Shown: in pieces, positions 1-12,985 of the stretch
How positions within the stretch are numbered: position 1 is the first letter of the stretch
Layout: every line of letters begins with the position of its first letter
Assembly (NCBI RefSeq): GCF_030362855.1
Contig: NZ_JAUCBP010000001.1
Coordinates: forward strand, 1 to 64,000
Direction: 5' to 3'
Source of the DNA: Neoalteromonas arenosi
GTDB taxonomy: Bacteria > Pseudomonadota > Gammaproteobacteria > Enterobacterales > Alteromonadaceae
DNA: 64,000 nt
Program-made: the position numbers and the translations under genes
Notes under the pieces: generated by a model
Databases searched by the model: none
What the model was told of the DNA's origin: nothing
The model's input: the letters and a program-made list of their open reading frames with translations, nothing else

Positions 1-194
<194 letters not shown>

Positions 195-234
195 CTAAAT
201 TAAAGTCCGACCCAACATAGACCGGACCGAACTT

Positions 235-2337
235 TTACAGTCTCGCCTCAATAATCGCTTTGGCCACGTTATTTGGCGCCTCTGCGTAATTGAAAAACTC
301 CATTGAATACGACGCTCGCCCTTGCGTAGCAGAACGTAAATCTGTCGCATAACCAAACATTTCCGACAGTGGTACTTTCGCGCGAACGATCTTAACGCCC
401 GCGACACCGTCCTCCATGCCTTCGATAATGCCGCGACGACGGTTTAAGTCACCTACAACATCACCCATCCAGTCTTCCGGTGTAGTTACCTCAACCTTCA
501 TTACAGGTTCAAGTAAGACCGGATCTGCTTGTTCAGCTCCATTCTTGAAGCCCATTGAACCCGCAATCTTAAACGCCATTTCTGAAGAGTCAACATCATG
601 GTAGGAACCATCGAATAATGTGACCTTCACATCTAGCACCGGATAGCCTGCAACCACACCGTTGCGCATCTGTTCTTCGATGCCTTTATCAACAGCAGGT
701 ATAAATTCTTTTGGTACAACACCACCTACAATTTCGTTTACGAATTCGTAGCCTGAGCCCTCTTCTTGCGGCTCAATACGCAACCATACGTGACCAAACT
801 GACCACGACCGCCTGACTGGCGCACAAACTTACCTTCGACTTCCACTGACTTACGCAGCGTTTCACGGTAAGACACTTGTGGGTTACCCACGCTACATGC
901 AACACCGAATTCACGCTTCATGCGATCAACGATGATGTCTAAGTGTAGCTCGCCCATACCAGAAATGATCGTTTGACCCGTTTCTTCATCGGTATGTACG
1001 CGGAACGATGGGTCTTCTGCGGCGAGTTTGCTCAAGGCAATACCCATTTTCTCTTGGTCAGCGGTAGATTTTGGCTCTACTGCGATTGAGATAACCGGCT
1101 CAGGGAACTCCATGCGCTCCAGCGTAATCACATGACCCGGGTCACATAAGGTGTCACCCGTGGTTACGTCTTTCATGCCAATTGCAGCGGCAATATCACC
1201 GGCACGAACTTCTTTTAATTCTTCTCGATCTTTTGAGTGCATTTGCACAATACGGCCAAAGCGCTCACGCTTGCCTTTAACCGGGTTAAACACAGTATCG
1301 CCGGTTTTTATTACACCTGAATAACAACGGAAGAACGTTAGCGTACCCACAAACGGGTCAGTGGCAATTTTAAATGCCAACGCAGAAAATGGTTCGTTGT
1401 CATCAGCATGACGCTCAGCCGGTGTTTCATTACCGTCTTCGAGTACGCCATTAATTGCTGGGATATCGATAGGTGCTGGGAGGAATTCAATTACAGCGTC
1501 GAGTACTGCTTGAACACCTTTGTTTTTGAATGCAGAGCCACAGGTCGCCAGTACAATCTCATTGTTGAGAGTGCGAATGCGCAGACCTTGTTTGATCTCT
1601 TGCTCGGTAAGCTCCTCACCTTCGAGGTACTTATCCATTAATTCTTCAGACGCTTCCGCAGCTGCTTCAATCATCTCTGTGCGCAGTAGCTCTGCTTGCT
1701 CGAGACAATCAGCGGGGATATCGCCATACGAAAACGTCATACCTAAGTCAGATTCATTCCAATTAATGGCTTTCATCTTGAATAGGTCAATCACGCCTTC
1801 AAAATTCTCTTCGGCACCGATGTTCATTTGAATCGGTACACAATTTGCGCCGAGGCGGTTGCGAATTTGCTCCACCACGCGCATAAAGTCTGCACCGGCA
1901 CGGTCCATCTTATTGACGAAGACCATACGCGGTACAGAATATTTATTGGCTTGACGCCAAACGGTTTCAGACTGAGGCTCTACGCCTGACGAACCGCAAA
2001 ACACTACGACTGCACCATCGAGTACCCGCAACGAACGTTCAACTTCAATAGTGAAGTCAACGTGCCCAGGAGTGTCGATGATATTGATTCGATGTTGATC
2101 AAATTGCTGTTGCATACCTGACCAGAAACAAGTCGTCGCAGCAGAGGTGATTGTAATCCCTCGCTCCTGCTCTTGTTCCATCCAATCCATTGTTGCTGCA
2201 CCGTCGTGCACCTCACCAATTTTGTGAGACAGACCGGTGTAGAACAATACGCGCTCAGTCGTCGTGGTTTTACCCGCGTCGACGTGAGCGACGATACCAA
2301 TATTGCGATACCGCTCAATAGGTGTTTTACGCGCCAT
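235..2337 (-). CDS. fusA: Elongation factor G
   Basis: This 700-residue translational GTPase drives tRNA-mRNA translocation and, with RRF, ribosome recycling in the cytoplasm. The G domain shows the P-loop AHVDAGKTT (residues 17-25), DTPGHVDF and the NKMD guanine-specificity motif; domains II to V follow at the normal length for a bacterial EF-G. The start [15 protein letters not shown] is the family's usual N-terminus. It lies between rpsG (24 bp upstream) and tuf (52 bp downstream) in the canonical str operon order, so it is expected to be co-transcribed with the ribosomal proteins S12 and S7. No anomalies were seen. Confidence 0.98.
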   Translation of the reverse strand: MARKTPIERYRNIGIVAHVDAGKTTTTERVLFYTGLSHKIGEVHDGAATMDWMEQEQERGITITSAATTCFWSGMQQQFDQHRINIIDTPGHVDFTIEVERSLRVLDGAVVVFCGSSGVEPQSETVWRQANKYSVPRMVFVNKMDRAGADFMRVVEQIRNRLGANCVPIQMNIGAEENFEGVIDLFKMKAINWNESDLGMTFSYGDIPADCLEQAELLRTEMIEAAAEASEELMDKYLEGEELTEQEIKQGLRIRTLNNEIVLATCGSAFKNKGVQAVLDAVIEFLPAPIDIPAINGVLEDGNETPAERHADDNEPFSALAFKIATDPFVGTLTFFRCYSGVIKTGDTVFNPVKGKRERFGRIVQMHSKDREELKEVRAGDIAAAIGMKDVTTGDTLCDPGHVITLERMEFPEPVISIAVEPKSTADQEKMGIALSKLAAEDPSFRVHTDEETGQTIISGMGELHLDIIVDRMKREFGVACSVGNPQVSYRETLRKSVEVEGKFVRQSGGRGQFGHVWLRIEPQEEGSGYEFVNEIVGGVVPKEFIPAVDKGIEEQMRNGVVAGYPVLDVKVTLFDGSYHDVDSSEMAFKIAGSMGFKNGAEQADPVLLEPVMKVEVTTPEDWMGDVVGDLNRRRGIIEGMEDGVAGVKIVRAKVPLSEMFGYATDLRSATQGRASYSMEFFNYAEAPNNVAKAIIEARL

Positions 2338-2361
2338 GAATCGCTCTCAGTTAGACCGTGA

Positions 2362-2832
2362 TTACCAGCGGTAGTGAGCGAATGCTTTGTTCGCTTCAGC
2401 CATGCGGTGAACATCTTCACGTTTCTTCACTGCAGAGCCTTTATTCTCTGATGCATCAAGCATTTCAGCTGCTAGACGCGCCGCCATCGATTTCTCACCA
2501 CGCTTACGTGCAGCTTCTACCATCCAACGCATGCCTAGTGCATTGCGACGAACTGGACGAACTTCTACCGGTACCTGGTAAGTTGAACCACCAACACGGC
2601 GTGATTTAACTTCCACAGTAGGGCGAATGTTATCTAGTGCATCTTCAAATACATCTAAGTGTGCTTTGCCGGTTTTTTCAGCAACAATATCAAGTGCACC
2701 GTAAACGATTTTTTCAGCGGTTGATTTCTTGCCGTCGAGCATAACGACATTCATGAACTTAGCTAGTAATTGTGATCCGAACTTAGGATCAGGTAGGATT
2801 TTACGTTGACCTACGACTCTTCTTCTTGGCAT
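2362..2832 (-). CDS. rpsG: 30S ribosomal protein S7
   Basis: S7 is the primary assembly protein of the 30S head and contacts the 3' major domain of 16S rRNA near the E site. The 156-residue protein begins [20 protein letters not shown] and is rich in Arg and Lys, as in the family. It is the second gene of the str operon, 72 bp after rpsL and 24 bp before fusA. In E. coli S7 represses its own operon from the rpsL-rpsG spacer; the 72-bp spacer here (2833-2904) could hold an equivalent site, but I did not verify a structure. Confidence 0.98.
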   Translation of the reverse strand: MPRRRVVGQRKILPDPKFGSQLLAKFMNVVMLDGKKSTAEKIVYGALDIVAEKTGKAHLDVFEDALDNIRPTVEVKSRRVGGSTYQVPVEVRPVRRNALGMRWMVEAARKRGEKSMAARLAAEMLDASENKGSAVKKREDVHRMAEANKAFAHYRW

Positions 2833-2904
2833 CTTAATTCTCCGTGGAATTCAGGGATTACCCAAAACTCAAATTTACAGTTTGGCCTTACTAACGGAGT
2901 ACCG

Positions 2905-3279
2905 TTAAGACTTAGGCTTCTTCGCGCCGTATTTAGAACGGGCTTGTTTACGATCGTTTACACCTGCGCAGTCCAAAGTACCGCGAACAGTGTGATAACG
3001 AACACCTGGTAGATCTTTAACACGACCACCGCGAATCAAAACAACGCTGTGCTCTTGTAGATTGTGACCTTCACCACCGATGTATGAAGAAACTTCAAAA
3101 CCGTTGGTTAAACGAACACGGCATACTTTACGCAATGCAGAGTTCGGCTTCTTAGGCGTAGTTGTATATACGCGAGTACATACACCACGACGTTGTGGGC
3201 AAGCTTGCAAAGCCGCTACGTTGCTCTTGGCAGCGGGCTTTTGACGTGGCTTACGCACTAACTGGTTAACTGTTGCCAT
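2905..3279 (-). CDS. rpsL: 30S ribosomal protein S12
   Basis: S12 is the decoding-centre protein of the small subunit and the classical site of streptomycin resistance. The 124-residue protein starts [14 protein letters not shown] and contains the streptomycin-loop segment [13 protein letters not shown] (Lys of PKKPNS) and the second loop GVRYHTVRG. Both keep the drug-sensitive, wild-type residues. It is the first gene of the str operon. Upstream, the rpoC terminator (3345-3375) separates it from the rpoBC transcript, so it needs its own promoter within about 65 bp; I did not find a convincing -35/-10 pair there. Confidence 0.98.
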   Translation of the reverse strand: MATVNQLVRKPRQKPAAKSNVAALQACPQRRGVCTRVYTTTPKKPNSALRKVCRVRLTNGFEVSSYIGGEGHNLQEHSVVLIRGGRVKDLPGVRYHTVRGTLDCAGVNDRKQARSKYGAKKPKS

Positions 3280-3344
3280 TAACTAGCTCCTGATTAAAAA
3301 ACAAAAAACCTTGAACCACTGTTTAAGGTAGCTCGCGGTCATAC

Positions 3345-3375
3345 AAAAAAACCGCGCCCAATTTTTGGGACGCGG
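3345..3375 (-). terminator. Rho-independent terminator after rpoC
   Basis: Read on the minus strand, CCGCG(T)CCC pairs with GGGCGCGG around an AAAAATT loop and is followed at once by seven T residues (complement of 3345-3351). The stem is GC-rich with one bulged T. It lies about 70 bp past the rpoC stop and before rpsL, so it ends the rpoBC transcript and isolates the str operon. Confidence 0.85.
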
Positions 3376-3402
3376 AATAATAAAGATCAATTATTGAACT
3401 GT

Positions 3403-3431
3403 CAAGCCAACGAAGCGTATTCGTTGGCTTG
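3403..3431 (-). other. Perfect 12-bp hairpin just after the rpoC stop
   Basis: CAAGCCAACGAA (3403-3414) and TTCGTTGGCTTG (3420-3431) form a perfect inverted repeat around a 5-nt loop, 14 bp past the rpoC stop. No T-tract follows on either side, so it is not a classical terminator. A real terminator sits 28 bp further on. An RNA 3'-end stabiliser or processing site is an inference. Confidence 0.6.
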
Positions 3432-3445
3432 CAGACTACTGAGAA

Positions 3446-6400
3446 TTACTCTTCAGCAGAACCTTGATCTGTAGTCTCAGCATTTAGTGCTTCGCTCAAT
3501 GCCGCTTCAGCTTCAGACGCTGAAACCGATGGCTCTTCAACTACGCCAGCCATTTTGCTTGCTGCGCGTTTTTGATGGTATGCGAAACCAGTACCTGCTG
3601 GGATTAGGCGACCAACGATAACGTTCTCTTTCAAGCCACGTAAATCGTCTTCTTTACCTTGAACCGCCGCTTCAGTCAGTACGCGAGTTGTTTCCTGGAA
3701 CGATGCCGCAGAAATGAATGACTCGGTAGATAGTGAAGCTTTAGTAATACCTAGTAATTGCGTCTCGAATAGAGCTGGCAATTTACCCTGGCGCTCAAGT
3801 TCACGGTTAGCAATCTTCACTTGTGATACTTCTAGCTGTTCACCTTCTAGGAACTGGCTATCACCTGGTGCTGTAATGATACATTTACGTAGCATTTGGC
3901 GGATCACAACTTCGATGTGCTTATCGTTAATTTTTACACCCTGGAGGCGGTAAACTTCTTGCACTTCGTTAACGATGTAGTTAGCTACAGCGCTGATACC
4001 ACGTAGACGTAAAATATCATGTGGAGACTCAGGACCGTCAGCAATAACTTCACCTTTCTCAACTGACTCACCTTCGAACACGTTAAGCTGACGCCATTTT
4101 GGAATCATCTCTTCGTAGTGCTCGCCTTGTGGGCCAGTGATAACTAGGCGCTTCTTACCTTTAGTTTCTTTACCGAAACCAATGGTACCGCTTGTTTCTG
4201 CAAGGATTGCTGGCTCTTTCGGCTTACGCGCTTCGAACAAGTCAGCAACACGCGGCAGACCACCGGTGATGTCACGAGTTTTCGAAGACTCTTGCGGGAT
4301 ACGTGCTAGCACGTCACCGGCATTAGCCACTTTACCTTCCGATGCTTCGATCGTGGTAAAGCTTGGCAAGCGAATCTCTTGTAGGCCAGTCTCGTCTGAC
4401 TCAAGGATTAGCTTAGGCTCTTTGGCGTTAACCTTAGCAAGGTCTTTAACTACGATACGCGTTAGACCAGTAAGCTCATCCTGTTGCATTTCAGTGTTTG
4501 AGTCATCGATGTCAGCAAATGTGATTTTCGACGCACGCTCAACGATAATTGGGTGACTATGCGGATCCCAGTTAGCAACGATATCGCCAGCATTAACGCT
4601 CGCACCATCATCAACTGACAAGATTGCACCGTAAGGCACTTTATAGCGCTCTTTCTCACGACCTTGGTCATCGATCATAGTGATTTCAGTTGAGCGCGAT
4701 ACGATAACCACTTTGTCATCTGTATTGCGAACATACTTCGCGTTGTGTAGCTTCAAGCTACCGCTAGTCTTAACTTGTACGCTGTTTTCAGCAGACGCTC
4801 GAGATGCTGCACCACCGATGTGGAAGGTACGCATCGTTAACTGTGTACCTGGCTCACCGATTGATTGTGCTGCAATAACACCAACAGCTTCACCGTGACC
4901 AACCATGTGACCACGTGCAAGGTCACGACCGTAACACTTAGCACAAACACCGAAGTCGTTGTCACACGTGATTACTGAACGAACCATAACTTGGTCAACA
5001 CTGTTAGCTTCTAACATGTCTACCAATTGCTCATCGAGCATTACGTTACGCTCAACCAATACTTCGTCAGTACCTGGCTTGTATACATCTTCCGCAACAA
5101 CACGACCCAATACGCGCTCGCGCAATGGTTCAACAACGTCACCACCTTCGATAAGTGGTGTCATCATAACACCCTCGAAAGTGCCACAATCGTCGTTGGT
5201 AATTACCAAGTCTTGCGCTACGTCAACCAAACGACGGGTTAGATAACCCGAGTTAGCCGTCTTCAATGCGGTATCGGCTAGACCTTTACGCGCACCGTGC
5301 GTCGAGATGAAGTACTGAAGTACGTTCAGACCTTCGCGGAAGTTAGCGGTAATTGGCGTCTCGATGATTGAGCCATCTGGCTTAGCCATCAGACCACGCA
5401 TACCCGCTAGCTGACGAATCTGTGCAGCACTACCACGAGCACCTGAGTCGGCCATCATGTAAACAGAGTTAAATGATTGCTGCTCTTCGTCTTCGCCATC
5501 GCGATTTTTAACGGTTTCAGTTTTCAAGTTATCCATCATCGCCTTAGCCACTTTTTCGTTGGCGTTTGACCAGATATCGATAACTTTGTTGTAACGCTCA
5601 CCAGCGGTTACAAGACCCGATTGGAACTGCTCCTGGATCTCAATAACTTCCGCTTCAGCCGCGTCGATAATGTCTTTCTTAGCATCTGGGATAACCATGT
5701 CATCAATACCTACTGACGCACCCGCAATCATTGCGTAGTGGAAACCGGTATACATGATTTGGTCAGCAGCGATAACTGTATCTTTCAAACCCAGTGAACG
5801 GTAACACGCGTTCAGTAGTTTTGAGATCTGCTTTTTGCCCATAGGCTGGTTGATTAGATCGAACGGCAATCCCTTAGGCAAAATGCCAGAGAACAAAGCA
5901 CGACCAACAGTGGTATCTGTTAGGGTAACTTTTTCAACTTTAGAGCCGTCTTCAGCAACATCGTATTCAGTAATACGTACTTTTACGCGAGCGTGTAGCT
6001 CAGCGTTACCTGTACGGTACGCTTTTTCTGCTTCAGCTGGTGATTTAAACACCATGCCTTCGCCCAAGCCGTTTACTTTGTCGCGCGTTAGGTAGTACAA
6101 GCCCAATACAACGTCCTGTGAAGGTACGATAATTGGCTCACCATTCGCAGGTGACAAGATGTTGTTAGTTGACATCATTAGCGCACGCGCTTCTAGCTGT
6201 GCTTCGATAGTCAAAGGTACGTGAACCGCCATTTGGTCACCGTCGAAGTCAGCGTTGTACGCCGCACACACCAATGGGTGCAACTGAATCGCTTTACCTT
6301 CGATTAGGGTAGGTTCAAACGCTTGAATACCCAAACGGTGAAGTGTTGGTGCACGGTTAAGCAACACTGGGTGTTCGCGGATTACGTCATCAAGAACGTC

Positions 6401-7627
6401 CCAAACTTCAGGTGCTTCGCGCTCAACTAATTTCTTAGCCGCTTTGATCGTAGTTGCAAGACCACGACCTTCTAATTTGCCGTAAATGAATGGCTTGAAC
6501 AATTCCAATGCCATTTTCTTCGGAAGACCACACTGGTGTAGACGCAATGTAGGACCAACCGTGATTACAGAACGGCCAGAATAGTCAACACGCTTACCAA
6601 GGAGGTTCTGACGGAAACGACCTTGCTTACCTTTGATCATATCTGCCAAAGACTTCAGAGGACGCTTGTTAGAGCCGGTAATCGCACGACCGCGACGGCC
6701 GTTATCAAGTAGCGCATCAACCGCTTCTTGTAACATACGTTTTTCGTTGCGCACGATGATATCGGGTGCAGCGAGGTCCAAAAGACGCTTCAAACGGTTG
6801 TTACGGTTGATAACACGACGGTATAAGTCGTTCAAATCAGACGTTGCGAAACGACCGCCATCTAGCGGTACTAGAGGACGCAAATCAGGTGGCAATACAG
6901 GTAGTACTGTCATGATCATCCACTCAGGCTTGTTGCCTGATTGCTGGAATGATTCAAGTAGTTTCAAACGCTTAGTAATTTTCTTACGCTTGGTTTCCGA
7001 GTTAATGCTCGGCAACTCTTCACGCATTGCCGTAACGTCAGCATCAACATCTAGGTGCTTGAGCAATTCAAAAACTGCTTCTGCGCCCATCTTCGCTTCG
7101 AACTCGTCACCGTGCTCTTCCAAAGAGTCTAAGTACTCTTCTTCACCTAGCAGCTGTCCGCGCTCAAGCGTAGTCATGCCTGGCTCAGTAACTACATAGC
7201 TTTCGAAGTAAAGTACGCGCTCGATGTCACGCAATGTCATGTCTAGCATCAAGCCGATACGTGACGGCAATGACTTCAAGAACCAGATGTGTGCAACTGG
7301 GCTAGCTAGTTCAATGTGACCCATGCGCTCACGACGCACTTTAGTCAAAGTAACTTCAACACCACACTTCTCACAGATAACACCACGGTGCTTAAGGCGC
7401 TTGTACTTACCACACAAGCACTCGTAGTCTTTTACTGGACCAAAGATACGGGCACAGAAAAGGCCGTCGCGCTCTGGTTTAAAAGTACGGTAATTAATGG
7501 TTTCTGGCTTTTTCACCTCACCAAATGACCAGCTGCGGATCATATCAGGTGACGCAAGACCGATACGAATGTTATCGAATTCTTCTGTCTTATTCTGTTG
7601 CTTCAGAAACTTAAGTAAATCTTTCAC
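3446..7627 (-). CDS. rpoC: RNA polymerase subunit beta'
   Basis: This is the 1393-residue catalytic subunit of RNA polymerase. The N-terminal zinc site has Cys70, Cys72, Cys85 and Cys88, and the active-site loop [10 protein letters not shown] places the three Mg-binding aspartates at 460, 462 and 464. These numbers equal the E. coli ones, so the N-terminal half has no net insertions. The rudder, bridge-helix and trigger-loop regions are intact by length, and the C-terminal zinc cysteines lie near [19 protein letters not shown]. The last about 30 residues are an acidic, alanine-rich tail. It follows rpoB by 99 bp on the same strand and ends at a terminator. Confidence 0.99.
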   Translation of the reverse strand: MKDLLKFLKQQNKTEEFDNIRIGLASPDMIRSWSFGEVKKPETINYRTFKPERDGLFCARIFGPVKDYECLCGKYKRLKHRGVICEKCGVEVTLTKVRRERMGHIELASPVAHIWFLKSLPSRIGLMLDMTLRDIERVLYFESYVVTEPGMTTLERGQLLGEEEYLDSLEEHGDEFEAKMGAEAVFELLKHLDVDADVTAMREELPSINSETKRKKITKRLKLLESFQQSGNKPEWMIMTVLPVLPPDLRPLVPLDGGRFATSDLNDLYRRVINRNNRLKRLLDLAAPDIIVRNEKRMLQEAVDALLDNGRRGRAITGSNKRPLKSLADMIKGKQGRFRQNLLGKRVDYSGRSVITVGPTLRLHQCGLPKKMALELFKPFIYGKLEGRGLATTIKAAKKLVEREAPEVWDVLDDVIREHPVLLNRAPTLHRLGIQAFEPTLIEGKAIQLHPLVCAAYNADFDGDQMAVHVPLTIEAQLEARALMMSTNNILSPANGEPIIVPSQDVVLGLYYLTRDKVNGLGEGMVFKSPAEAEKAYRTGNAELHARVKVRITEYDVAEDGSKVEKVTLTDTTVGRALFSGILPKGLPFDLINQPMGKKQISKLLNACYRSLGLKDTVIAADQIMYTGFHYAMIAGASVGIDDMVIPDAKKDIIDAAEAEVIEIQEQFQSGLVTAGERYNKVIDIWSNANEKVAKAMMDNLKTETVKNRDGEDEEQQSFNSVYMMADSGARGSAAQIRQLAGMRGLMAKPDGSIIETPITANFREGLNVLQYFISTHGARKGLADTALKTANSGYLTRRLVDVAQDLVITNDDCGTFEGVMMTPLIEGGDVVEPLRERVLGRVVAEDVYKPGTDEVLVERNVMLDEQLVDMLEANSVDQVMVRSVITCDNDFGVCAKCYGRDLARGHMVGHGEAVGVIAAQSIGEPGTQLTMRTFHIGGAASRASAENSVQVKTSGSLKLHNAKYVRNTDDKVVIVSRSTEITMIDDQGREKERYKVPYGAILSVDDGASVNAGDIVANWDPHSHPIIVERASKITFADIDDSNTEMQQDELTGLTRIVVKDLAKVNAKEPKLILESDETGLQEIRLPSFTTIEASEGKVANAGDVLARIPQESSKTRDITGGLPRVADLFEARKPKEPAILAETSGTIGFGKETKGKKRLVITGPQGEHYEEMIPKWRQLNVFEGESVEKGEVIADGPESPHDILRLRGISAVANYIVNEVQEVYRLQGVKINDKHIEVVIRQMLRKCIITAPGDSQFLEGEQLEVSQVKIANRELERQGKLPALFETQLLGITKASLSTESFISAASFQETTRVLTEAAVQGKEDDLRGLKENVIVGRLIPAGTGFAYHQKRAASKMAGVVEEPSVSASEAEAALSEALNAETTDQGSAEE

Positions 7628-7659
7628 ATTTTTCTCCCGACGGAGTCAGTCCTAACAGA

Positions 7660-7724
7660 CCCGGCTCGAAAACCGGGCCTCACTCAAACAATTGCCTGTC
7701 AGAAACAGGCCAGGTCGTGACCTG
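7660..7724 (-). other. Three small hairpins in the rpoB-rpoC spacer
   Basis: Between the rpoB stop and the rpoC start are three consecutive short inverted repeats: CCCGG/CCGGG (7660-7677), GCCTGT/ACAGGC (7694-7710) and CAGGTC-GT-GACCTG (7711-7724, whose arms also pair with the neighbouring CAGG). None has a T-tract. They may act in RNA processing or in tuning beta/beta' expression; this is seen in sequence only and its function is unknown. Confidence 0.45.
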
Positions 7725-7726
7725 TT

Positions 7727-10700
7727 TTAGTTCTCTTCTAGCTCGATATTGATACCGAGTGAACGGATTTCCTTCAACAGTACGTTGAACGACTCAGGCA
7801 TACCTGGCTCCATTCTGTGATCACCATCAACGATGTTCTTATACATCTTCGTACGACCATTAACGTCATCCGATTTGACAGTAAGCATTTCTTGCAAGGT
7901 GTAAGCAGCACCATAAGCTTCAAGTGCCCACACTTCCATCTCACCGAAACGCTGACCACCGAACTGTGCTTTACCACCCAACGGCTGCTGAGTAACCAAG
8001 CTGTAAGAACCGGTTGAACGAGCGTGCATCTTGTCATCAACCAAGTGGTTGAGTTTCAACATGTACATGTAACCAACAGTAACTGGACGCTCAAATGCGC
8101 GACCGGTACGACCGTCAAACAAGGTAATCTGACCGCTCTCAGGAATATCTGCCAACTTCAGCAAGTCTTTGATCTCGTCTTCACGAGCACCATCGAATAC
8201 TGGCGTAGCTACAGGTAAACCTTTGCGTAAGTTGTCAGCTAGGCGCTTAATTTCGTCATCAGTAAAGCTGTCAATATCAACTTCCTGGTGCGAATCACCG
8301 AGCTCGTACACTTCTTTGATGAAGGCACGTAACTTAGCCATTTCTTCATGCTCTTTGAGCATGCGATCAATCTTCGCACCGATGCCGTGTGCAGCCATAC
8401 CCAAGTGAGTTTCAAGGATCTGACCGATGTTCATACGCGATGGTACACCTAGCGGGTTAAGCACGATATCTACCGGCGTACCCTGCTCGTCATACGGCAT
8501 GTCTTCTACTGGTTGGATAGTCGAGATAACACCTTTGTTACCGTGACGACCGGCCATCTTGTCACCCGGTTGGATGTGACGTTTAACCGCAAGATAAACT
8601 TTAACGATCTTCAATACACCTGGTGCTAGGTCATCGCCTTGAGTGATCTTGCGACGCTTAGCTTCAAATTTCTTATCGAAATCTTCTTTAGTGTTAGTGT
8701 ACTGTTCAGCTGTTTGGTCTAGCTCGTTTTGCGCATCTTCGTCTTTCAGTGGTAAATCAAACCACTTCTCACGCGGAACGCTGTCTAGCTTAGCTTGGTC
8801 GATACCATTCTTAAGCAATAGGTTTTGTGCACGAGCAAAAATACCGTCAGCAAGGATGTTAAATTCGTCAGACAAGTCTTTCTTCACCTGACGCAACTGC
8901 ATGTCTTCGATTTCAAGCGCACGCTTGTCTTTCTCAACACCGTCGCGGGTGAATACTTGTACGTCGATTACGGTACCGTGAACACTGTTAGGTACGCGTA
9001 GTGACGTGTCTTTAACGTCTGACGCTTTCTCACCGAAGATAGCTCTCAAGAGCTTTTCTTCTGGCGTTAATTGTGTTTCGCCTTTCGGTGTTACTTTACC
9101 GACTAGGATATCGCCGCCTTTAACTTCAGCACCGATGTAAACAACACCTGACTCATCCAATTTACCTAGCGCTGATTCACCGACGTTCGGGATATCAGAA
9201 CTGATTTCTTCAGGCCCTAGCTTAGTATCACGAGCGATACAGCTAAGTTCTTGAATGTGGATAGTCGTGAAACGGTCTTCTTGCGCTACGCGCTCAGAGA
9301 TAAGGATTGAATCCTCAAAGTTGTAGCCGTTCCAAGGCATGAATGCGATACGCATATTCTGACCAAGTGCCAATTCACCAAGGTCTGTTGAAGGACCATC
9401 GGCAAGCACATCACCAGCTACAATTGGGTCACCGACGTTACACGTTGGCTTCTGGTTGATACAGGTGTTTTGGTTAGAACGCGTGTATTTAGTCAAGTTG
9501 TAGATATCAATACCTGCTTCACCAGCAACCATCTCTTCTTCGTTAACTTTAACTACGATACGACTCGCATCGACGTAATCGATAGTACCACCACGCTTAG
9601 CAACAACAGTTACACCAGAGTCAACGGCTACCGTTTTCTCCATACCCGTTCCAACTAGCGGCTTATCAGCACGCAAAGTAGGAACTGCTTGACGTTGCAT
9701 GTTCGATCCCATCAATGCACGGTTGGCGTCATCGTGCTCTAGGAATGGGATGATGCTAGCTGCGATTGAAACGATCTGCTGTGGAGAAACGTCCATGTAC
9801 TTGATGTCTTCTTTCGACATCAACGTCGTTTCACCACGGTGACGACAAGGGATCAAATCATCCGCTAGCTTACCGTCTTTCAATTCAACGTTTGCCTGTG
9901 CAATCGCGAACTGGCCTTCTTCAATCGCTGATAAGTAATCAATCTCGTCAGTCACAACACCGTCAACAATGCGGCGATACGGGGTTTCTAGGAAACCAAA
10001 ATCGTTAGTGCGCGCAAAGCTCGACAATGAGTTGATCAAACCGATATTTGGACCTTCCGGCGTTTCGATAGGACATACACGACCGTAGTGAGTAGGGTGT
10101 ACGTCACGTACTTCGAAGCCTGCACGCTCACGCGTTAGACCGCCTGGACCAAGGGCAGAAATACGACGCTTGTGCGTAACTTCTGACAATGGGTTGTTTT
10201 GATCCATGAACTGTGACAACTGGCTTGAACCAAAGAACTCTTTAACCGCTGCCGAGATAGGCTTAGCGTTGATCAAGTCTTGTGGCATAACCGCATCAAG
10301 GTCGCCCAAGCTCAAACGTTCTTTAACAGCACGCTCAACACGAACAAGACCTACGCGGAATTGGTTTTCTGCCATTTCACCCACAGAACGGATACGACGG
10401 TTACCTAAGTGATCGATATCATCCACATCATCTTTACCATCACGGATAGTGATAAGCTGCTTCATTACAGCGATGATGTCTTCGTTTTGTAGTGTGCCAG
10501 AACCGGTTAGCTCTTCACGACCCAAACGACGGTTGAACTTCATTCGACCGACAGAAGAAAGGTCATAACGGTCGTCTGAGAAGAACAAGTTCTCAAATAA
10601 GGTTTCTGCAGCGTCTTTTGTTGGCGGCTCACCAGGACGCATCATGCGGTAGATTTCAACTAACGCGTCTAAACGCGATTCGGCTGAGTCAATACGCAAG

Positions 10701-11752
10701 GTATCTGAGATATAAGAACCGTGGTCAAGTTCATTGATGTACAAGGTTTGTACTTCAGTAATACCAGCTTCTTTAAGCGCCGTCATGTTTTCCAACGTCG
10801 CCTCGTCATTGGCATTAACAATGACTTCACCGGTTGACTCGTCAACATAGGTCTTTGCGAACACTTTACCGACCAAGTACTCCATAGGTACTTCAAGTTC
10901 AGTGATCTTGGCTTTCTCAAGAGCGCGAGTGTGACGCGCTGAGATACGACGGCCAGTTTCAACTAAAACATTGCCATCGTTGTCGATAATATCAAACTGA
11001 GCAGTTTCACCACGCAAGCGGTCTGGCACAACTTCCATCATCGTACGCTCGTCTTCAAAGCGAACTTGTGCTGACTCGAAGAATTCTTCAAGGATCTGCT
11101 CGGTGCTCATATCTAGTGCACGCAGAATGATAGACGCTGGTAACTTACGACGACGGTCAATACGCACGAACAAGTTATCTTTCGGATCGAATTCGAAGTC
11201 TAACCACGAACCGCGATATGGGATAACGCGTGCGTTGTATAATACTTTACCTGAGCTGTGTGTTTTGCCTTTATCGTGGTCGAAGAACACACCCGGAGAA
11301 CGGTGTAATTGCGATACGATTACACGCTCGGTACCGTTGATAACGAAAGTACCATTCTCAGTCATCAACGGGATTTCACCCATGTAGACTTCTTGTTCTT
11401 TGATATCTTTTACCGTGCCCGGAGCTGCTTCTTTATCGAACAACACTAACCGTAGCTTAACTCTTAGCGGTGCAGAAAAGGTTACGCCGCGAATTTGACA
11501 TTCTTTAACATCAAATACGGGTTCACCTAAACGGTAACTCACATACTGTAGTTCTGAGTTACCCGAATAACTTTTTATTGGGAATACGGAACGAAATGCT
11601 GCTTCCAAGCCATATTGACCATCTGGATCGATATCAATAAACTTTTTAAAGGAATCAAGCTGGATTGAAAGAAGGTATGGAATTTCCAATACCTGTGGGC
11701 GTTTGCCAAAATCCTTACGGATACGTTTCTTTTCGCTATAAGAGTAAACCAT
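7727..11752 (-). CDS. rpoB: RNA polymerase subunit beta
   Basis: This core polymerase subunit forms the upper pincer and part of the active site. The open frame reaches 11803, but the family start [19 protein letters not shown] lies 17 codons inside. That ATG (complement of 11750-11752) has GAGG seven bases upstream, so I start there, giving 1341 aa against 1342 in E. coli. The rifampicin cluster region around [18 protein letters not shown] is present with the sensitive, wild-type residues. The gene lies 285 bp after rplL, behind a partial terminator, and 99 bp before rpoC. Confidence 0.98.
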   Translation of the reverse strand: MVYSYSEKKRIRKDFGKRPQVLEIPYLLSIQLDSFKKFIDIDPDGQYGLEAAFRSVFPIKSYSGNSELQYVSYRLGEPVFDVKECQIRGVTFSAPLRVKLRLVLFDKEAAPGTVKDIKEQEVYMGEIPLMTENGTFVINGTERVIVSQLHRSPGVFFDHDKGKTHSSGKVLYNARVIPYRGSWLDFEFDPKDNLFVRIDRRRKLPASIILRALDMSTEQILEEFFESAQVRFEDERTMMEVVPDRLRGETAQFDIIDNDGNVLVETGRRISARHTRALEKAKITELEVPMEYLVGKVFAKTYVDESTGEVIVNANDEATLENMTALKEAGITEVQTLYINELDHGSYISDTLRIDSAESRLDALVEIYRMMRPGEPPTKDAAETLFENLFFSDDRYDLSSVGRMKFNRRLGREELTGSGTLQNEDIIAVMKQLITIRDGKDDVDDIDHLGNRRIRSVGEMAENQFRVGLVRVERAVKERLSLGDLDAVMPQDLINAKPISAAVKEFFGSSQLSQFMDQNNPLSEVTHKRRISALGPGGLTRERAGFEVRDVHPTHYGRVCPIETPEGPNIGLINSLSSFARTNDFGFLETPYRRIVDGVVTDEIDYLSAIEEGQFAIAQANVELKDGKLADDLIPCRHRGETTLMSKEDIKYMDVSPQQIVSIAASIIPFLEHDDANRALMGSNMQRQAVPTLRADKPLVGTGMEKTVAVDSGVTVVAKRGGTIDYVDASRIVVKVNEEEMVAGEAGIDIYNLTKYTRSNQNTCINQKPTCNVGDPIVAGDVLADGPSTDLGELALGQNMRIAFMPWNGYNFEDSILISERVAQEDRFTTIHIQELSCIARDTKLGPEEISSDIPNVGESALGKLDESGVVYIGAEVKGGDILVGKVTPKGETQLTPEEKLLRAIFGEKASDVKDTSLRVPNSVHGTVIDVQVFTRDGVEKDKRALEIEDMQLRQVKKDLSDEFNILADGIFARAQNLLLKNGIDQAKLDSVPREKWFDLPLKDEDAQNELDQTAEQYTNTKEDFDKKFEAKRRKITQGDDLAPGVLKIVKVYLAVKRHIQPGDKMAGRHGNKGVISTIQPVEDMPYDEQGTPVDIVLNPLGVPSRMNIGQILETHLGMAAHGIGAKIDRMLKEHEEMAKLRAFIKEVYELGDSHQEVDIDSFTDDEIKRLADNLRKGLPVATPVFDGAREDEIKDLLKLADIPESGQITLFDGRTGRAFERPVTVGYMYMLKLNHLVDDKMHARSTGSYSLVTQQPLGGKAQFGGQRFGEMEVWALEAYGAAYTLQEMLTVKSDDVNGRTKMYKNIVDGDHRMEPGMPESFNVLLKEIRSLGINIELEEN

Positions 11753-11971
11753 TGGTCCCTCAGCCTGCTGATTTTTGACCCGACCTGCTACATCAGTGCG
11801 CACTGTTGTAACAAACTTCCAGTACCCTAATTCAGGGCAATCCTACAAGCTTACACCAAAAACTGTGCCAAATGACAGTTAACATCTTGGTTTTTTTAAA
11901 CTATTTTTAGGATCCCATGGCGCTTAAACAGTAGAGACATTAGGGTAATAAAACTGCAATCTCTACAGCGC

Positions 11972-12002
11972 AAAAAGGCTGGTGATCAAATAATCACCAG
12001 CC
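11972..12002 (-). terminator. Attenuator-type terminator between rplL and rpoB
   Basis: On the minus strand GGCTGGTGAT (complement of 11993-12002) pairs perfectly with ATCACCAGCC (complement of 11977-11986) around a 6-nt loop and is followed by five T residues. The site is 35 bp past the rplL stop. In E. coli the rplL-rpoB spacer contains a leaky terminator that lowers rpoBC expression below the ribosomal proteins; the same role is inferred here because rpoB has no other obvious separation. Confidence 0.85.
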
Positions 12003-12037
12003 CAAGCCTTTCAGCCAAGTAAAATGGTTAGACCAAA

Positions 12038-12412
12038 TTACTTGATTTCAACTTCTGCACCAGCTTCTTCAAGCTCTTTCTTCAGTGCTTCAGCTTCTTC
12101 TTTCGAAACGCCTTCTTTGATAGCTTTAGGAGCAGACTCAACTACTTCTTTAGCTTCTTTAAGGCCTAGGCCTGTAGCGCCACGAACAGCTTTGATTACT
12201 GCAACCTTGTTGCCACCGAATGAAGTCATAACAACGTCGAATTCAGTCTTTTCTTCTACAGCTTCAGCAGCTGCAGCAGGACCAGCAGCTACTGCAACAG
12301 CAGCAGATGCGTCAACGCCGAATTTTTCTTCAGCTGCTTCGATTAGCTCAACCAGTTCCATAACTGGCATTTCAGCAATCGCGTTTAAGATATCTTCTTT
12401 GGTTAGAGCCAT
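12038..12412 (-). CDS. rplL: 50S ribosomal protein L7/L12
   Basis: This 124-residue acidic stalk protein recruits and activates translation factors. It has the typical three-part layout: N-terminal dimerisation helix ([20 protein letters not shown]), an Ala/Val-rich hinge around residues 38-52, and a C-terminal globular domain with the conserved segment [12 protein letters not shown] that contacts EF-Tu and EF-G. It follows rplJ by 54 bp, and the two subunits bind each other in the L10(L12)n stalk. The gene ends 35 bp before the attenuator that precedes rpoB. Confidence 0.98.
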   Translation of the reverse strand: MALTKEDILNAIAEMPVMELVELIEAAEEKFGVDASAAVAVAAGPAAAAEAVEEKTEFDVVMTSFGGNKVAVIKAVRGATGLGLKEAKEVVESAPKAIKEGVSKEEAEALKKELEEAGAEVEIK

Positions 12413-12466
12413 GTCTCTAAACTCCTGGGTTTAATGTTAAAAAAATTACTATGCCAAAAACGGGAA

Positions 12467-12985
12467 TTACTTCTCGTCTTTGATCGCCGCCAATACGCGC
12501 ACAAATTTGGATGGTACTTCGTTGATAGTGCGAACGAATTTGCCAACCGGTGCTTTGAAGGTTGCAAGAAGTTTTGCAAGCGCTTCGTCGCGAGTAGGTA
12601 GTGAAGCCACAGAATCCAATTTTTCAGGACCCAATAGACCGCTACCTAAAGAAAGAGCTGTGACCTTTAACTTGTCATTCGACTTCGCGTAGTCTTTAAA
12701 CAAACGCGCTGCACCACCTGGTGCCTCGATTGAGAAGCCATAGATTAGCGGGCCTGTTAAGGCGCTATCTAGGTCTGCAAACTTACTGTCTGCTAGAGCA
12801 CGCTTTGCAAGAGTGTTACGTACAACACGCAAGTACACACCTTGTTCACGAGCTTTAACACGCAGGTCAGTCAGTTCAGCAACTTCCATCCCACGGTATT
12901 CAGCGACGGCAACGGATAGAGCTCGAGATGCAACGTCATTAATTTCCGCTACGATCTCTTTTTTTGCTGCTAAGCCTAGTGCCAC
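12467..12985 (-). CDS. rplJ: 50S ribosomal protein L10
   Basis: L10 anchors the L7/L12 dimers to 23S rRNA and autoregulates the rplJL mRNA. The frame opens with a GTG at 12994, but that codon overlaps the Shine-Dalgarno sequence AGAGGTG. The next in-frame GTG (complement of 12983-12985) lies about six bases after it and yields the family N-terminus [14 protein letters not shown], so I use it (172 aa). The C-terminal helix that binds L12 ends at [13 protein letters not shown]. It is preceded by a long structured leader of 271 bp and followed by rplL. Confidence 0.96.
   Translation of the reverse strand: MALGLAAKKEIVAEINDVASRALSVAVAEYRGMEVAELTDLRVKAREQGVYLRVVRNTLAKRALADSKFADLDSALTGPLIYGFSIEAPGGAARLFKDYAKSNDKLKVTALSLGSGLLGPEKLDSVASLPTRDEALAKLLATFKAPVGKFVRTINEVPSKFVRVLAAIKDEK

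Noticed and set aside
6633-7199. 188-codon open frame on plus inside rpoC
   Set aside because: Antisense to a conserved core gene, serine/arginine-rich shadow composition, no family resemblance.
11753-11803. 17-codon N-terminal extension of rpoB
   Set aside because: The ATG at 11752 has a good Shine-Dalgarno and gives the conserved RpoB N-terminus; the extension has no family support.
12024-12434. 136-codon plus-strand frame over rplL
   Set aside because: It is the antisense shadow of the Ala/Glu-rich L7/L12 gene, giving Ser/Ala-rich low-complexity protein.
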